From assembly GCF_019801145.1 (NCBI RefSeq), contig NZ_JAHVJQ010000009.1, positions 1 to 64,000 on the forward strand: 64,000 bases of DNA. Reading direction: 5' to 3'. The notes beneath the pieces were generated by a model that was not told where the DNA came from, did not search any database, and was given only the letters and a program-made list of their open reading frames with translations. The translations under genes and the position numbers were made by a program. Positions 1 to 7,657 of this stretch are shown here, one piece after another. How positions within the stretch are numbered: the first letter of the stretch is position 1; each line of letters opens with the position of its first letter. The DNA comes from Leisingera aquaemixtae. GTDB taxonomy: Bacteria > Pseudomonadota > Alphaproteobacteria > Rhodobacterales > Rhodobacteraceae.

Positions 1-114
1 ATGTGAAGAATTTTAGAAAGCTGCCGACTGCAGAGAAGCGCGAAAAACATCAACTTCGATTGACGCGCCCTACCGCAGTACCGCCTTGCAGGCATTATAG
101 CCTTCAGTTTCCAG

Positions 115-430
115 CCTACATGGCTCTCCACCACGCGTTCGATGAGACCGCGCACAGTCTCCAGCGCCTCTGTGCGGACCTCTCTGTCTGCGAGGGTCGC
201 GGAAAGCTCGGCGACCTTCTTAGGGTAAAGCTCTGAGAGATTGGGATTGAACCGAACCGGTTCCGGGGCAGGGGCGGCGAGCTCGGAATCGAGCTCTGAG
301 AGGCGTGCCTTCAGTTCTTCCAGCCGGACCTGAAGACCGGGGGGCGGAGGCCTATCGCGTCATAAAGCCCGTCAAGCTTGCGATTGGCGGCAGCGCGTTC
401 TGGACACTTGGCTGTGAAAGTCAGCGAAGG
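115..430 (-). pseudogene. Remnant of a serine site-specific recombinase (C-terminal part)
   Basis: On the minus strand the stretch reads RAAANRKLDGLYDAI, then in another frame GLQVRLEELKARL, SELDSELAAPAPEPVRF and ALETVRGLIERVV. This is the coiled-coil C-terminal segment typical of large serine recombinases of transposons and integrative elements. The reading frame shifts inside a C-rich run near 345. No start codon, catalytic N-terminal domain or DNA-binding middle is present, so it is a dead fragment. It suggests a former mobile element at the left edge, next to the catabolic island. I identified it by recognising the family pattern, not by alignment. Confidence 0.6.
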
Positions 431-610
431 GCAGCAACGAGCCCAATGCCGCCGATTGCTGCGTGTTGCTTGAACTGGCGCCAAGCGCGAAACGGTGACA
501 TTGGCCATTGCAGGGCAGGCCCACAAGACACTCTTCCAGCCAACTTAGACACAAAGGGCAGGAAGCCAGCTTTCAGGATTTGTACGGGCAAACCAAAGTT
601 GCGATCCAAG
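431..610. other. Non-coding spacer, no recognisable gene
   Basis: Between the recombinase remnant and the 3' end of the methyltransferase gene I see no frame with a family signature. The short open frames here are not supported by a ribosome-binding site or composition. It may be further decayed mobile-element DNA. Confidence 0.4.
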
Positions 611-2113
611 CTAGGCTGCTTGAACGCGGTACTTGTTTGAAATCGCGGATACAGCAGCTTTGGTTTCCGGCGGCAGTTCCGGCTGCTCCAGTTCTGCCAG
701 CATAACCTTGAGGTCGCCCTCAATGCGCTTCAGCAGGTCCTGATCCGCAAGCCCGGTGTTGCTGAGCGGAATGTTCGGGCCGAAGTAGCGGGAATTCCAG
801 ACCTGCGTCCGGCAGTTGTCGACGGTGTGCTGATGTGCGAGGAAATTCCCTGTGGGGCCAACCTCGCGGATCAGGTCGACGGCCATCTGATCGGCCGAGA
901 TTTCCAGACCTTGCCACATCTTGCGCAGCAACCCCGCAAGGTCGTCGCAGAGCAGCAGGGCATGCAGCGAATAAGTGAGGCCCTGGTCGAGCGAACCCAT
1001 GTAATCGATCGTGGCGGGGCGGTTGTAGAACATCTGGGTCATGTTCGAGGATATCTCCCAGACTGCATCTTGATTAAAGCGGCGGGCAACGGAACAGCCG
1101 CCGATGCCGGTCAGCGAGGGGAAACCCAGCGCGCGGCGCACCTGGCACATCGCCATGTCGCCGACGGATGTCTGGGAAAAACTGCCGATGGCGCCGGTGG
1201 CCGGCTCCATGAAATTCACGTCGGAGCTGCCCACGCAGAAACTGCCCTCGGCAGCCAACTGTCCAAGGACGATGGCAGCAAAGTCCGTCATCAGCGCATG
1301 GGTGATGCAGCCGGCCAGGGTGATGGGCGACGACGCACCGCCAATCGGCAGGGTGCCGACGCTCACCGGGATACCCGCCCGGGCGGCGGTAATGATCTGG
1401 TCCGAATGGATCCGTGCAAGGTTCACCGGTAGAGGTGTGATCAGATGCAGGAAATATGGCTTCTGCCGAAGCGCCTGGTGCGATCCGCGCAGCGCGGCCG
1501 CCATCTCGATCACCGCATCCAGAGAGGAAGGGTGTTCGCAAAGGTATTCCAGCGGCTTGGTGGTGTTTTCCATAAGGCAGGCGAATTCATCGATCTCGCC
1601 GAACTGGTTCGACTCCTCGACATTCTTCACGGCGATGCAGACGCCGTCGACATTCGGCAGCTTGTCCGCGATCCGGGTGATCAGGGCGAGGTCTTCCCGC
1701 GTCGAGGGGCGCGGCTCTCCGGTGTCCTCGTCGTAGACGGCGATGCAGGTCATACCGGGCATGAACCAGGTGTGGTTGCAGTCGATCGTGATGGGGTTTT
1801 CGCCGTTCCGGTCCCAGAGTTCGGTCTTGCGGGCCGCGGTTTCCAGCGCGCGGCGGGTCACGGTTTCCGGGATTGTCACAATGCCATCGTCCGACTGGCT
1901 GCAGCCGGCGTTGCGCAGCAGGCTGTCGGCCTCGCCGCCCGGCTCGAACACCACGCCGGAGGTGGCCAGCAATTCAACCGCGGTGTCCACGATCTTGTCC
2001 ACCTGTGCCTGGGTCAACGGCGTGTAGGCTGGCGTGGCCAGAGAGTGCGGGCCCTTGCTGGCAGGAGTGTCAGCGGAAAGGGGAGATCTTCTGCGGCTTC
2101 TGGCGCGGCGCAT
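611..2113 (-). CDS. MttB-family trimethylamine/betaine methyltransferase, non-pyrrolysine type
   Basis: A 500-residue protein of the trimethylamine methyltransferase (MttB, COG5598) superfamily. Characterised members without pyrrolysine demethylate glycine betaine, proline betaine, carnitine or butyrobetaine and pass the methyl group to a corrinoid protein. The frame is continuous, so there is no amber-coded pyrrolysine. Two ATGs are possible, at 2122 and 2113. I prefer 2113 because AAGGA lies about 8 nt upstream of it, while the same motif directly abuts the ATG at 2122. A palindromic operator sits just upstream of the start. The gene is divergent from the Rieske oxygenase gene and probably acts on the same quaternary amine. 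No corrinoid-binding partner gene is present in the window. Family certain, substrate unknown. Confidence 0.85.
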   Translation of the reverse strand: MRRARSRRRSPLSADTPASKGPHSLATPAYTPLTQAQVDKIVDTAVELLATSGVVFEPGGEADSLLRNAGCSQSDDGIVTIPETVTRRALETAARKTELWDRNGENPITIDCNHTWFMPGMTCIAVYDEDTGEPRPSTREDLALITRIADKLPNVDGVCIAVKNVEESNQFGEIDEFACLMENTTKPLEYLCEHPSSLDAVIEMAAALRGSHQALRQKPYFLHLITPLPVNLARIHSDQIITAARAGIPVSVGTLPIGGASSPITLAGCITHALMTDFAAIVLGQLAAEGSFCVGSSDVNFMEPATGAIGSFSQTSVGDMAMCQVRRALGFPSLTGIGGCSVARRFNQDAVWEISSNMTQMFYNRPATIDYMGSLDQGLTYSLHALLLCDDLAGLLRKMWQGLEISADQMAVDLIREVGPTGNFLAHQHTVDNCRTQVWNSRYFGPNIPLSNTGLADQDLLKRIEGDLKVMLAELEQPELPPETKAAVSAISNKYRVQAA

Positions 2114-2128
2114 TATGTCCATCCTTTG

Positions 2129-2150
2129 AGTTTGAGCGGTCGCTCAAACT
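2129..2150. promoter_or_regulatory. TetR-type operator, copy 1
   Basis: Perfect inverted repeat AGTTTGAGCG-GT-CGCTCAAACT, directly upstream of the methyltransferase start. Its half-site TTTGAGCG recurs at 2205, 7603 and 15785, always between divergent genes of this island. The likely ligand is the island's own TetR/BetI-like protein encoded downstream of 15868. Assignment to that regulator is inference. Confidence 0.7.
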
Positions 2151-2204
2151 TGACGCGCATTTCCGGGTTTGTCCAGCCGCCAAAGTGTTCTCGACCGAAT
2201 TATT

Positions 2205-2224
2205 TTATTTGAGCGCTTAAATAA
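2205..2224. promoter_or_regulatory. TetR-type operator, copy 2
   Basis: Near-perfect 20-bp palindrome TTATTTGAGC-GCTTAAATAA with one mismatched pair, about 40 nt upstream of the Rieske gene start at 2264. It shares the GAGCGCT core with the other copies and lies in the AT-rich divergent promoter region. It probably controls the Rieske/ABC-transporter operon. Confidence 0.7.
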
Positions 2225-2263
2225 ACAATGCTACTGATTCTGGTCAGAGGGAAGGAGACCCAC

Positions 2264-3469
2264 ATGAAGGACGACGTGCTGTTTCAGGCTGATCCCAGGG
2301 CGGGCCGGACCGGATTGCCTGCGTGGAGCTACACCAATCCGGAGCTTCTGGAGGAGGAAAAGGAGCTTCTTTTCCGCCGCCACTGGCAATTGGTTTGCCA
2401 TGTGAACGATGTGCCGGAGCCCGGCGATTTCATGGCCGCGGATTTCACCGGCGAACGGGCCCTGGTGGTTCGGGGCGCGGACGGCCAGGTGCGCGCCTTT
2501 CACAATCTGTGCCGCCATCGCGGCAGCCGGGTCGTGGCCGAGAACAAGGGCCATTGCAAAAACGCCATCATCTGCCCGTTCCACGGCTGGGCCTTCAATC
2601 TTGACGGCACTCTGCGCGGGGCGGCGCGGCCTGAAACCCTGCCGGATCTTGACCCGGTGGAATGGGGGCTGAAGCCGGTGGAGATGGACATCTGGCACGG
2701 TTTTGTCTTTGTCCGCTTCAAACCGGGTCCGCAGCCCGCGGTGTCCGAGGTGTTGGCGCAGTTCGAAGACGAGGTCGGCCCTTACGGCCTCACGGAGCTT
2801 CTGCCGGATGGCAACGGGATCAGCATCACCGAGATTGCAGCCAACTGGAAATGCGTCCGCGACGTGGACAACGAGGGCTACCACGTGCCGCTGGCGCACC
2901 CCGGCCTGCATGACCTGTTCGGCGGCAACTATGACGATCAGCCGTTCAGCATGGGTGCGGCGCGGTCCTTTGGCGGCTTCCGCCCCGGCGGCGGGCGGCT
3001 GTGGAGCGTGCGCAACTACAAGAAACTGCTGCCCAAGGCCGAGGCGCTGGACGACGAGCATCAGGCAGCCTGGCTTTACCTTGGGGTCTTTCCCAATCTT
3101 GTATTCGGGATTTACCCGGATTCGGTGATCTTCTACCATGAATTCCCGGTGGAAAACGGCCGCACCATTCAGCGCGCCGCCTGCTACAAACGCCCGGCAG
3201 AAGACCGGCAGATGCGTGTTGCGCGCTACCTCAGCGGCCGGATCGACCGGATCACCTCGAAAGAGGACGAGCAGCTGATCGAATGGTGCTGGGAGGCGGC
3301 CTTCTCCAGCGGTTACGATGGCGTGATCCTGTCGGACCTGGAACACGGCGTACGCAGCTACCACGACGAGCTGCGCAAGCTGTTTCCGGTTCTGGAACAG
3401 GATGAGCCGGAACCCGGGCAGCTGAAGACCAGGAACGCAGAACTGCTTGCCCAGCGCGGCAAGACATGA
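2264..3469 (+). CDS. Rieske non-heme iron oxygenase, alpha subunit (betaine-demethylase-like)
   Basis: A 401-residue Rieske [2Fe-2S] ring-hydroxylating-type oxygenase. The Rieske ligands are visible as C83-x-H85 and C104-x2-H107 (NLCRHRG, CPFHGW). The mononuclear iron site follows as NEGYHVPLAHPGLHD, with H207 and H212. Relatives include the glycine-betaine and stachydrine demethylases, which hydroxylate an N-methyl group and release formaldehyde. No dedicated reductase gene is adjacent, so electrons must come from elsewhere. The start at 2264 has GAAGGAGA upstream, while the in-frame codon at 2228 has no ribosome-binding site. It leads the operon that continues into the ABC transporter. Substrate inferred only as a methylated amine. 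Confidence 0.85.
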   Translation: MKDDVLFQADPRAGRTGLPAWSYTNPELLEEEKELLFRRHWQLVCHVNDVPEPGDFMAADFTGERALVVRGADGQVRAFHNLCRHRGSRVVAENKGHCKNAIICPFHGWAFNLDGTLRGAARPETLPDLDPVEWGLKPVEMDIWHGFVFVRFKPGPQPAVSEVLAQFEDEVGPYGLTELLPDGNGISITEIAANWKCVRDVDNEGYHVPLAHPGLHDLFGGNYDDQPFSMGAARSFGGFRPGGGRLWSVRNYKKLLPKAEALDDEHQAAWLYLGVFPNLVFGIYPDSVIFYHEFPVENGRTIQRAACYKRPAEDRQMRVARYLSGRIDRITSKEDEQLIEWCWEAAFSSGYDGVILSDLEHGVRSYHDELRKLFPVLEQDEPEPGQLKTRNAELLAQRGKT

Positions 3470-3474
3470 ATGAA

Positions 3475-3502
3475 GGGCGCCGCCAAAGCACTGGCGGCGC
3501 CC
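3475..3502 (+). terminator. Strong intercistronic hairpin between Rieske and permease genes
   Basis: GGGCGCCGCCA and TGGCGGCGCCC form an 11-bp perfect stem with a 6-nt loop, starting just after the Rieske stop codon. Only TATTAA follows, not a long T tract. It may therefore be a weak terminator or an mRNA-stabilising element that sets the enzyme:transporter ratio. Confidence 0.5.
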
Positions 3503-3528
3503 TATTAACGGGGCAGGAGGACCCAGGA

Positions 3529-4386
3529 ATGTTAACAGGAGAGAGGCGCCAAGGCCTCGCTTTGATCAGCCCGACATTGCTCTATTCGCTGCTGATGCTG
3601 GCCGCACCCCTGATAATGGTGCTGACGTTCAGCTTCTGGACCCAGAACTATCTGGAGCTCGATACCACTCTCACGCTGGATAACTACCGGGAGGCCTGGA
3701 GCAAGCCGATCTACAGCACCTTGATCTTCCGCTCGCTGAAGATCTCGCTGATTGTCACGCTTGTAACCGTGGTTCTGGCCTTTCCGATTGCCTATTACCT
3801 GTCCTTCCACGTCAAGCAGCGCAAAGCGCTGTGGCTGTTCCTGATCACGGTTCCGTTCTGGACCAGCTATCTGCTGCGCGTGTTTCTGTGGAAGGTGATC
3901 CTGGGCTACAACGGCGTGCTCAACACCGCTCTGAAGGGGTTGGGCATCATTGAAGAGCCGCTGACCTTCCTTCTGTATAACGCCAACGCGGTGGTGCTGA
4001 CGCTGGCCCATGCCTGGGCGCCGTTTGCGATCCTGCCGATCTTCGTGGCGCTGGAGAAAATCGACCGCTCGCTGCTGGAGGCAGCCGAGGACCTGGGCGA
4101 CGGGCCGGTGCGGCGGTTCTTCCGGATCACCCTGCCGCTGGCGATGCCGGGCGTGGTCGCCTCCACCCTGATCGTCCTGATCCCGACCGTTGGCGATTTC
4201 ATTACGCCGAAGCTGGTCGGCGGCACTGACGGGCTGATGATTGCGAACATGATCCAGATCCAGTTCGGCAAGGCGAACAACGCGCCGCTGGGCGCTGCGC
4301 TGGCGCTGTCGTCGATGCTGATCGTGGCAAGCATCAGCGCGGTCATCTTTCTGCTTGGCAAACGGTTTGGAGGCAAGGTCCAATGA
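3529..4386 (+). CDS. ABC transporter permease, PotB-like (polyamine/opine/betaine family)
   Basis: A 285-residue inner-membrane permease with about six hydrophobic segments and the binding-protein-dependent transport motif near 210 (EAAEDLGDGPVRRFFRITLPLAMPG read in parts: EAAEDLG, then RITLPLAMPG). It resembles PotB/YdcU-type permeases. The start at ATG 3529 is chosen because AGGAGGACCCAGGA lies directly upstream and the protein then begins MLTGERRQGL with a hydrophobic first helix near residue 15. It overlaps the next permease by 4 nt, which indicates translational coupling. With the following two genes and the binding protein at 6429-7490 it should form a complete importer for the island's substrate. 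Confidence 0.88.
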   Translation: MLTGERRQGLALISPTLLYSLLMLAAPLIMVLTFSFWTQNYLELDTTLTLDNYREAWSKPIYSTLIFRSLKISLIVTLVTVVLAFPIAYYLSFHVKQRKALWLFLITVPFWTSYLLRVFLWKVILGYNGVLNTALKGLGIIEEPLTFLLYNANAVVLTLAHAWAPFAILPIFVALEKIDRSLLEAAEDLGDGPVRRFFRITLPLAMPGVVASTLIVLIPTVGDFITPKLVGGTDGLMIANMIQIQFGKANNAPLGAALALSSMLIVASISAVIFLLGKRFGGKVQ

Positions 4387-5216
4387 AATCCGCATTGAAG
4401 GCTTTTCCGTCCAAATGGCTGGCGGTATACGCCGTTGCCTACATGGTGTTTCTCTATGCGCCGGTGATCCTGCTGCCGATGTTCGCGTTCAACGATGCCA
4501 CGGTCATCTCGTTTCCGCTGACCGGGTTCACGGCGAAGTGGTTCGGCGTGCTGTGGCAGACCGAAGCGCTGCATGGCGCGGTGCGGAATTCGCTGGTGGT
4601 GGGCCTCTCCTCGGCGGTGCTGAGCACCGTGCTGGGCGCCTGCGCCGCGAGGGCAGCGGCCCGCTACCGGTTTCCGCTCAAGCGCGGCATCATGAGCTTC
4701 ATTTTGCTGCCGCTGGTGCTGCCGGAGATTATCGTTGCCGTGGCGCTGCTGGTTCTCTTGATGCAGCTGGGCATGCCGCTGTCGCTGGTGACTGTGGTCC
4801 TGGGCCATGTGCTGATCTGCACACCCTTTGCGATTGCGATCCTGAGCTCGGCCTTCCAGGGGCTTGATCAAAGCCTTGAGGAAGCCTCCTTTGATCTGGG
4901 CGAAACTCGCTGGGGCACCTTCCGGCGCGTGATCCTGCCGTTAGTGATGCCAGGGGTGGTGTCCAGCCTGCTGATCACCTTCACCATCTCGCTGGATGAG
5001 TTCATCATCGCCTTCTTCCTGACCGGCACCGAGGTCACCCTGCCGGTCTACATCTGGAGCCAGCTGCGCTTCCCTGGCAAGCTGCCGTCGGTGATGGCGC
5101 TGGGGACGATCCTTCTGGTCCTGTCCGTCCTGCTCCTGATCCTGGCCGAGTGGTTCCGCCGCCGGTCGGCCAGGAAACAGGGTATCGAAGCTTCAGCCAC
5201 CGGAGGATTTGCCTGA
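4383..5216 (+). CDS. ABC transporter permease, PotC-like
   Basis: A 277-residue second permease of the same importer. It has multiple hydrophobic helices and the EAA motif EEASFDLGETRWGTFRRVIL (around residues 164-183) that contacts the ATPase. The ATGA overlap with the upstream permease and the tight junction to the ATPase gene show one transcription unit. Length and layout match PotC/YdcV-type proteins. Confidence 0.88.
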   Translation: MKSALKAFPSKWLAVYAVAYMVFLYAPVILLPMFAFNDATVISFPLTGFTAKWFGVLWQTEALHGAVRNSLVVGLSSAVLSTVLGACAARAAARYRFPLKRGIMSFILLPLVLPEIIVAVALLVLLMQLGMPLSLVTVVLGHVLICTPFAIAILSSAFQGLDQSLEEASFDLGETRWGTFRRVILPLVMPGVVSSLLITFTISLDEFIIAFFLTGTEVTLPVYIWSQLRFPGKLPSVMALGTILLVLSVLLLILAEWFRRRSARKQGIEASATGGFA

Positions 5217-5217
5217 A

Positions 5218-6321
5218 ATGACGACCCCGCTCCCCAAGCCTATCATCGATCTGACAGGCATCACCAAGTCATTCGGGACCTTTCAGGCCCTGAAGGGCAT
5301 CAATGCAACCATCAACGAAGGTGAGTTCTTTTCCCTGCTGGGACCCTCGGGATGCGGCAAGACCACCCTGCTGCGGATGATCGCCGGGTTCGAGTCGCCA
5401 ACGGACGGCACCATCGTGATCGCAGGCCAGGACATGGCAGGCGTGCCAGCCAACCGCCGCCCCACCAATATGGTGTTCCAGTCCTACGCGATCTTTCCGC
5501 ACCTCAGCGTCGCCGACAACGTCGGTTACGGCCTGAAGACCCGCAAATTGCCCAAGGCCGAGATCGCCCGCGAGGTGGATCAGGCGCTGCAAATGGTGGA
5601 TCTCGGCGGCCTGGGGTCCCGCGCCGCGCATGAGCTGTCGGGCGGCCAGAGGCAGCGGGTGGCGCTGGCGCGGGCCCTGGTGATGAAACCCAAGGTGGTG
5701 CTGCTGGATGAGCCGCTGTCGGCGCTCGACAAGAAGCTGCGCGACCAGATGCAGGTGGAGCTGCGCCAGCTGCAGCAGCGGCTCGGCATCACCTTCATCC
5801 TGGTGACCCACGACCAGGAGGAGGCGCTGACCATGTCGGACCGCATCGCAGTGATGTTCGACGGCCGCATCGCCCAGCTAGCCACGCCGGAGGAGCTGTA
5901 CAGGCGTCCTGTGGACCGGCGGGTGGCGTCCTTCATCGGGGTGATGAACTTCCTCGACGCCCGCGCCACCGGCAGGATGAACGGCCATCTGGCGCTCGAC
6001 ATTCCGGCGCTAGGCAGCATCGAACTGCCGTCGGCGCAGGTCCCCGAAGGGCTGGAGTTGCGGAACCTGGAGACCATCGGTATCCGCCCGGAGATGCTGA
6101 CCATCCTGTTCGAAGGCAGCGAGCAGACCGAACACGTTGCCAGGGGCGAGGTAACGGGCACCGCCTACTATGGCGACATGACCTATTACAGCGTGCGCCT
6201 GCCCGGCCACAGCGAGGACGTGACCATTTCGATGCGCAATACGGCCGGCCGCTCCATCGTGCCGCCCGGCAGCGAGGTGCCGGTGGGCTGGGGTGCGGAC
6301 TCCATCGTGCTGTTCCAGTAA
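5218..6321 (+). CDS. ABC transporter ATP-binding protein, PotA-like
   Basis: A 367-residue ATPase with Walker A GPSGCGKTTLL, Q-loop VFQSYAIFPH, signature LSGGQRQRVALARAL, Walker B VVLLDEPLSALD and switch VTHDQEEAL. A C-terminal TOBE-like regulatory domain of about 130 residues follows, as in PotA. I choose ATG 5218, which lies 11 nt after GGAGG. The in-frame TTG at 5209 sits only 2 nt from that motif. The gene ends the Rieske-permease-ATPase operon and faces the binding-protein gene across a bidirectional terminator. Confidence 0.9.
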   Translation: MTTPLPKPIIDLTGITKSFGTFQALKGINATINEGEFFSLLGPSGCGKTTLLRMIAGFESPTDGTIVIAGQDMAGVPANRRPTNMVFQSYAIFPHLSVADNVGYGLKTRKLPKAEIAREVDQALQMVDLGGLGSRAAHELSGGQRQRVALARALVMKPKVVLLDEPLSALDKKLRDQMQVELRQLQQRLGITFILVTHDQEEALTMSDRIAVMFDGRIAQLATPEELYRRPVDRRVASFIGVMNFLDARATGRMNGHLALDIPALGSIELPSAQVPEGLELRNLETIGIRPEMLTILFEGSEQTEHVARGEVTGTAYYGDMTYYSVRLPGHSEDVTISMRNTAGRSIVPPGSEVPVGWGADSIVLFQ

Positions 6322-6363
6322 GGCCGGCGCTTCGGCCCTTGCCCTATCAACACAGGTGCAAAC

Positions 6364-6405
6364 AACATGAAATCGCCCCGCCAAACGGCGGGGCGTCTTC
6401 ATGTT
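6364..6405. terminator. Bidirectional terminator between convergent ATPase and binding-protein genes
   Basis: AACATGAA-at-CGCCCCGCC pairs with GGCGGGGCG-tc-TTCATGTT around an AAAC loop, giving a long, nearly symmetric hairpin between two converging genes. It can serve both strands. Confidence 0.7.
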
Positions 6406-6428
6406 GGCAATGAGCGGATTGGCGAGGC

Positions 6429-7490
6429 TCAGAAACCGGCTTTGATCAGCTCGAACTCGGCGATCATCTTCTCGCGCAGCGCGGAGGGCACCGGGGCCTG
6501 CCACAGGGTTTTCGTCTTCAGGTCTTCGCTGACCTCAAGCCCCATTGCGGCCAGCTCCCCTGCGTTCATTTCCGCCATCGCCTTGGCATTGCCGTGGCCA
6601 TAACCCCAGCTGGATACCAGATAAATGGCAGTCTTCGGCTCCAGCCAGGCGTTGATGAAGTCATAGAACTTGTCTTCGGACCCTGGTGCATCGGCAAGCT
6701 TGGCATAGCCGCAGACCCAGCTGGACGCGCCCTCATCGGTGTCGCGCTTGATTGCGATCGGGTGGCCTTCATAGCTCATCGTCGAATAGGTCTCGTTCCA
6801 GGCCCAGGCCAGGTAGACCTCTCCGCTTTGCATCAGCTGCGCCAGCGAGGCGCCGTCGGACCAGTAGGTGCGCACGTTCTGATGAACCGCGCGCAGGAAG
6901 TCCGAGGCCGCCTGGAACTGCTCTTCCGTGGCATTGGTCCAATCCTTGACACCGGTGGCCAGGAAGCCCAGCGCATAAGCATCGTCCACATTGTCCCCGA
7001 TCGAGATCCGTCCCTGATGCTTGGGATCCGCGAAGGCCTGCAAAGAGGCGACATCCGCGTCGCTCAGATGATCGGTGTGATAGGTGACCGCCGTGTTGCC
7101 CCAGTCTGCCGGAATGAAGTAATTCTGCCCGTCCTTGGTGTAGGCCCTGATATCGCGGAAACTGGGCTCCAGCTCGTCCCAGCGTTCAATCCGTGCGGTG
7201 TCGAGCGGCGCCAGCAGCCCTGCCTCGATCCACTTCGGCACCGATTGAGAGCAGGGATGCGCAACATCGGCGCGGAACCCGGAGCGCAGTTTCTGGAAAG
7301 CCTCCTCCTCGTCGCCGAAGAAGGCGAAGGTGGGCCCGTCCCCGTGCTCTTCTATATAGGCAGCGAAGAAACCCGGGTCCTCGTATCCGGCCCAGTCGAA
7401 AACCGTCAATTCCGCATCAGCGGCCTGGCCTGCCCCTGCTAGAAGCGGCAGAACCATGCCAAGCGCAGTGGCTGTTTTCAAAATTTTCAT
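6429..7490 (-). CDS. Periplasmic substrate-binding protein, PotD-like
   Basis: A 353-residue extracellular binding protein for the Pot-type ABC importer. It begins MKILKTATALGMVLPLLAGA with a typical Sec signal peptide, and the mature part starts AELTVFDWAGYEDP, the characteristic first strand of PotD/PotF-like proteins. The start at 7490 has GGAGAC upstream on the minus strand. An upstream ATG at 7595 would add a non-signal extension and overlap the operator region. It is divergent from the flavoprotein gene at 7658 and shares its operator. Ligand probably a cationic amine, not determined. Confidence 0.88.
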   Translation of the reverse strand: MKILKTATALGMVLPLLAGAGQAADAELTVFDWAGYEDPGFFAAYIEEHGDGPTFAFFGDEEEAFQKLRSGFRADVAHPCSQSVPKWIEAGLLAPLDTARIERWDELEPSFRDIRAYTKDGQNYFIPADWGNTAVTYHTDHLSDADVASLQAFADPKHQGRISIGDNVDDAYALGFLATGVKDWTNATEEQFQAASDFLRAVHQNVRTYWSDGASLAQLMQSGEVYLAWAWNETYSTMSYEGHPIAIKRDTDEGASSWVCGYAKLADAPGSEDKFYDFINAWLEPKTAIYLVSSWGYGHGNAKAMAEMNAGELAAMGLEVSEDLKTKTLWQAPVPSALREKMIAEFELIKAGF

Positions 7491-7586
7491 GAAAGTCTCC
7501 CTGTTGCCGCGGCCCTGTTTTCCCGCCTTTCGCCCTCTCCGGCACGGTCCCGGCCGTGGTAGGAAAAGGTTAGGAGGGAAACCGGC

Positions 7587-7614
7587 TTGACACAAGAAAT
7601 ATTTGAGCGCTCAA
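7587..7614. promoter_or_regulatory. Promoter -35 box and TetR-type operator, copy 3
   Basis: A TTGACA hexamer at 7587-7592 points toward the flavoprotein gene. It is followed within the spacer by the perfect 12-bp palindrome TTGAGCGCTCAA at 7603-7614. A repressor bound there would cover the promoter. The -10 box is not clear. The site lies between the binding-protein and flavoprotein genes and may control both. Confidence 0.65.
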
Positions 7615-7657
7615 TCAAATTACAAAGTGAAACCTGCCTATCGAAGGGTAATGACTG

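Noticed and set aside
2231-3364. 377-codon minus-strand frame opposite the Rieske gene
   Set aside because: It has no ribosome-binding site or family motif; the Rieske ligands are on the plus strand.
3532-4395. Long minus-strand open frame opposite the permease gene
   Set aside because: It is glutamine/arginine/histidine-rich, lacks any domain signature and mirrors a high-GC coding strand. The plus-strand permease has a clear family match.
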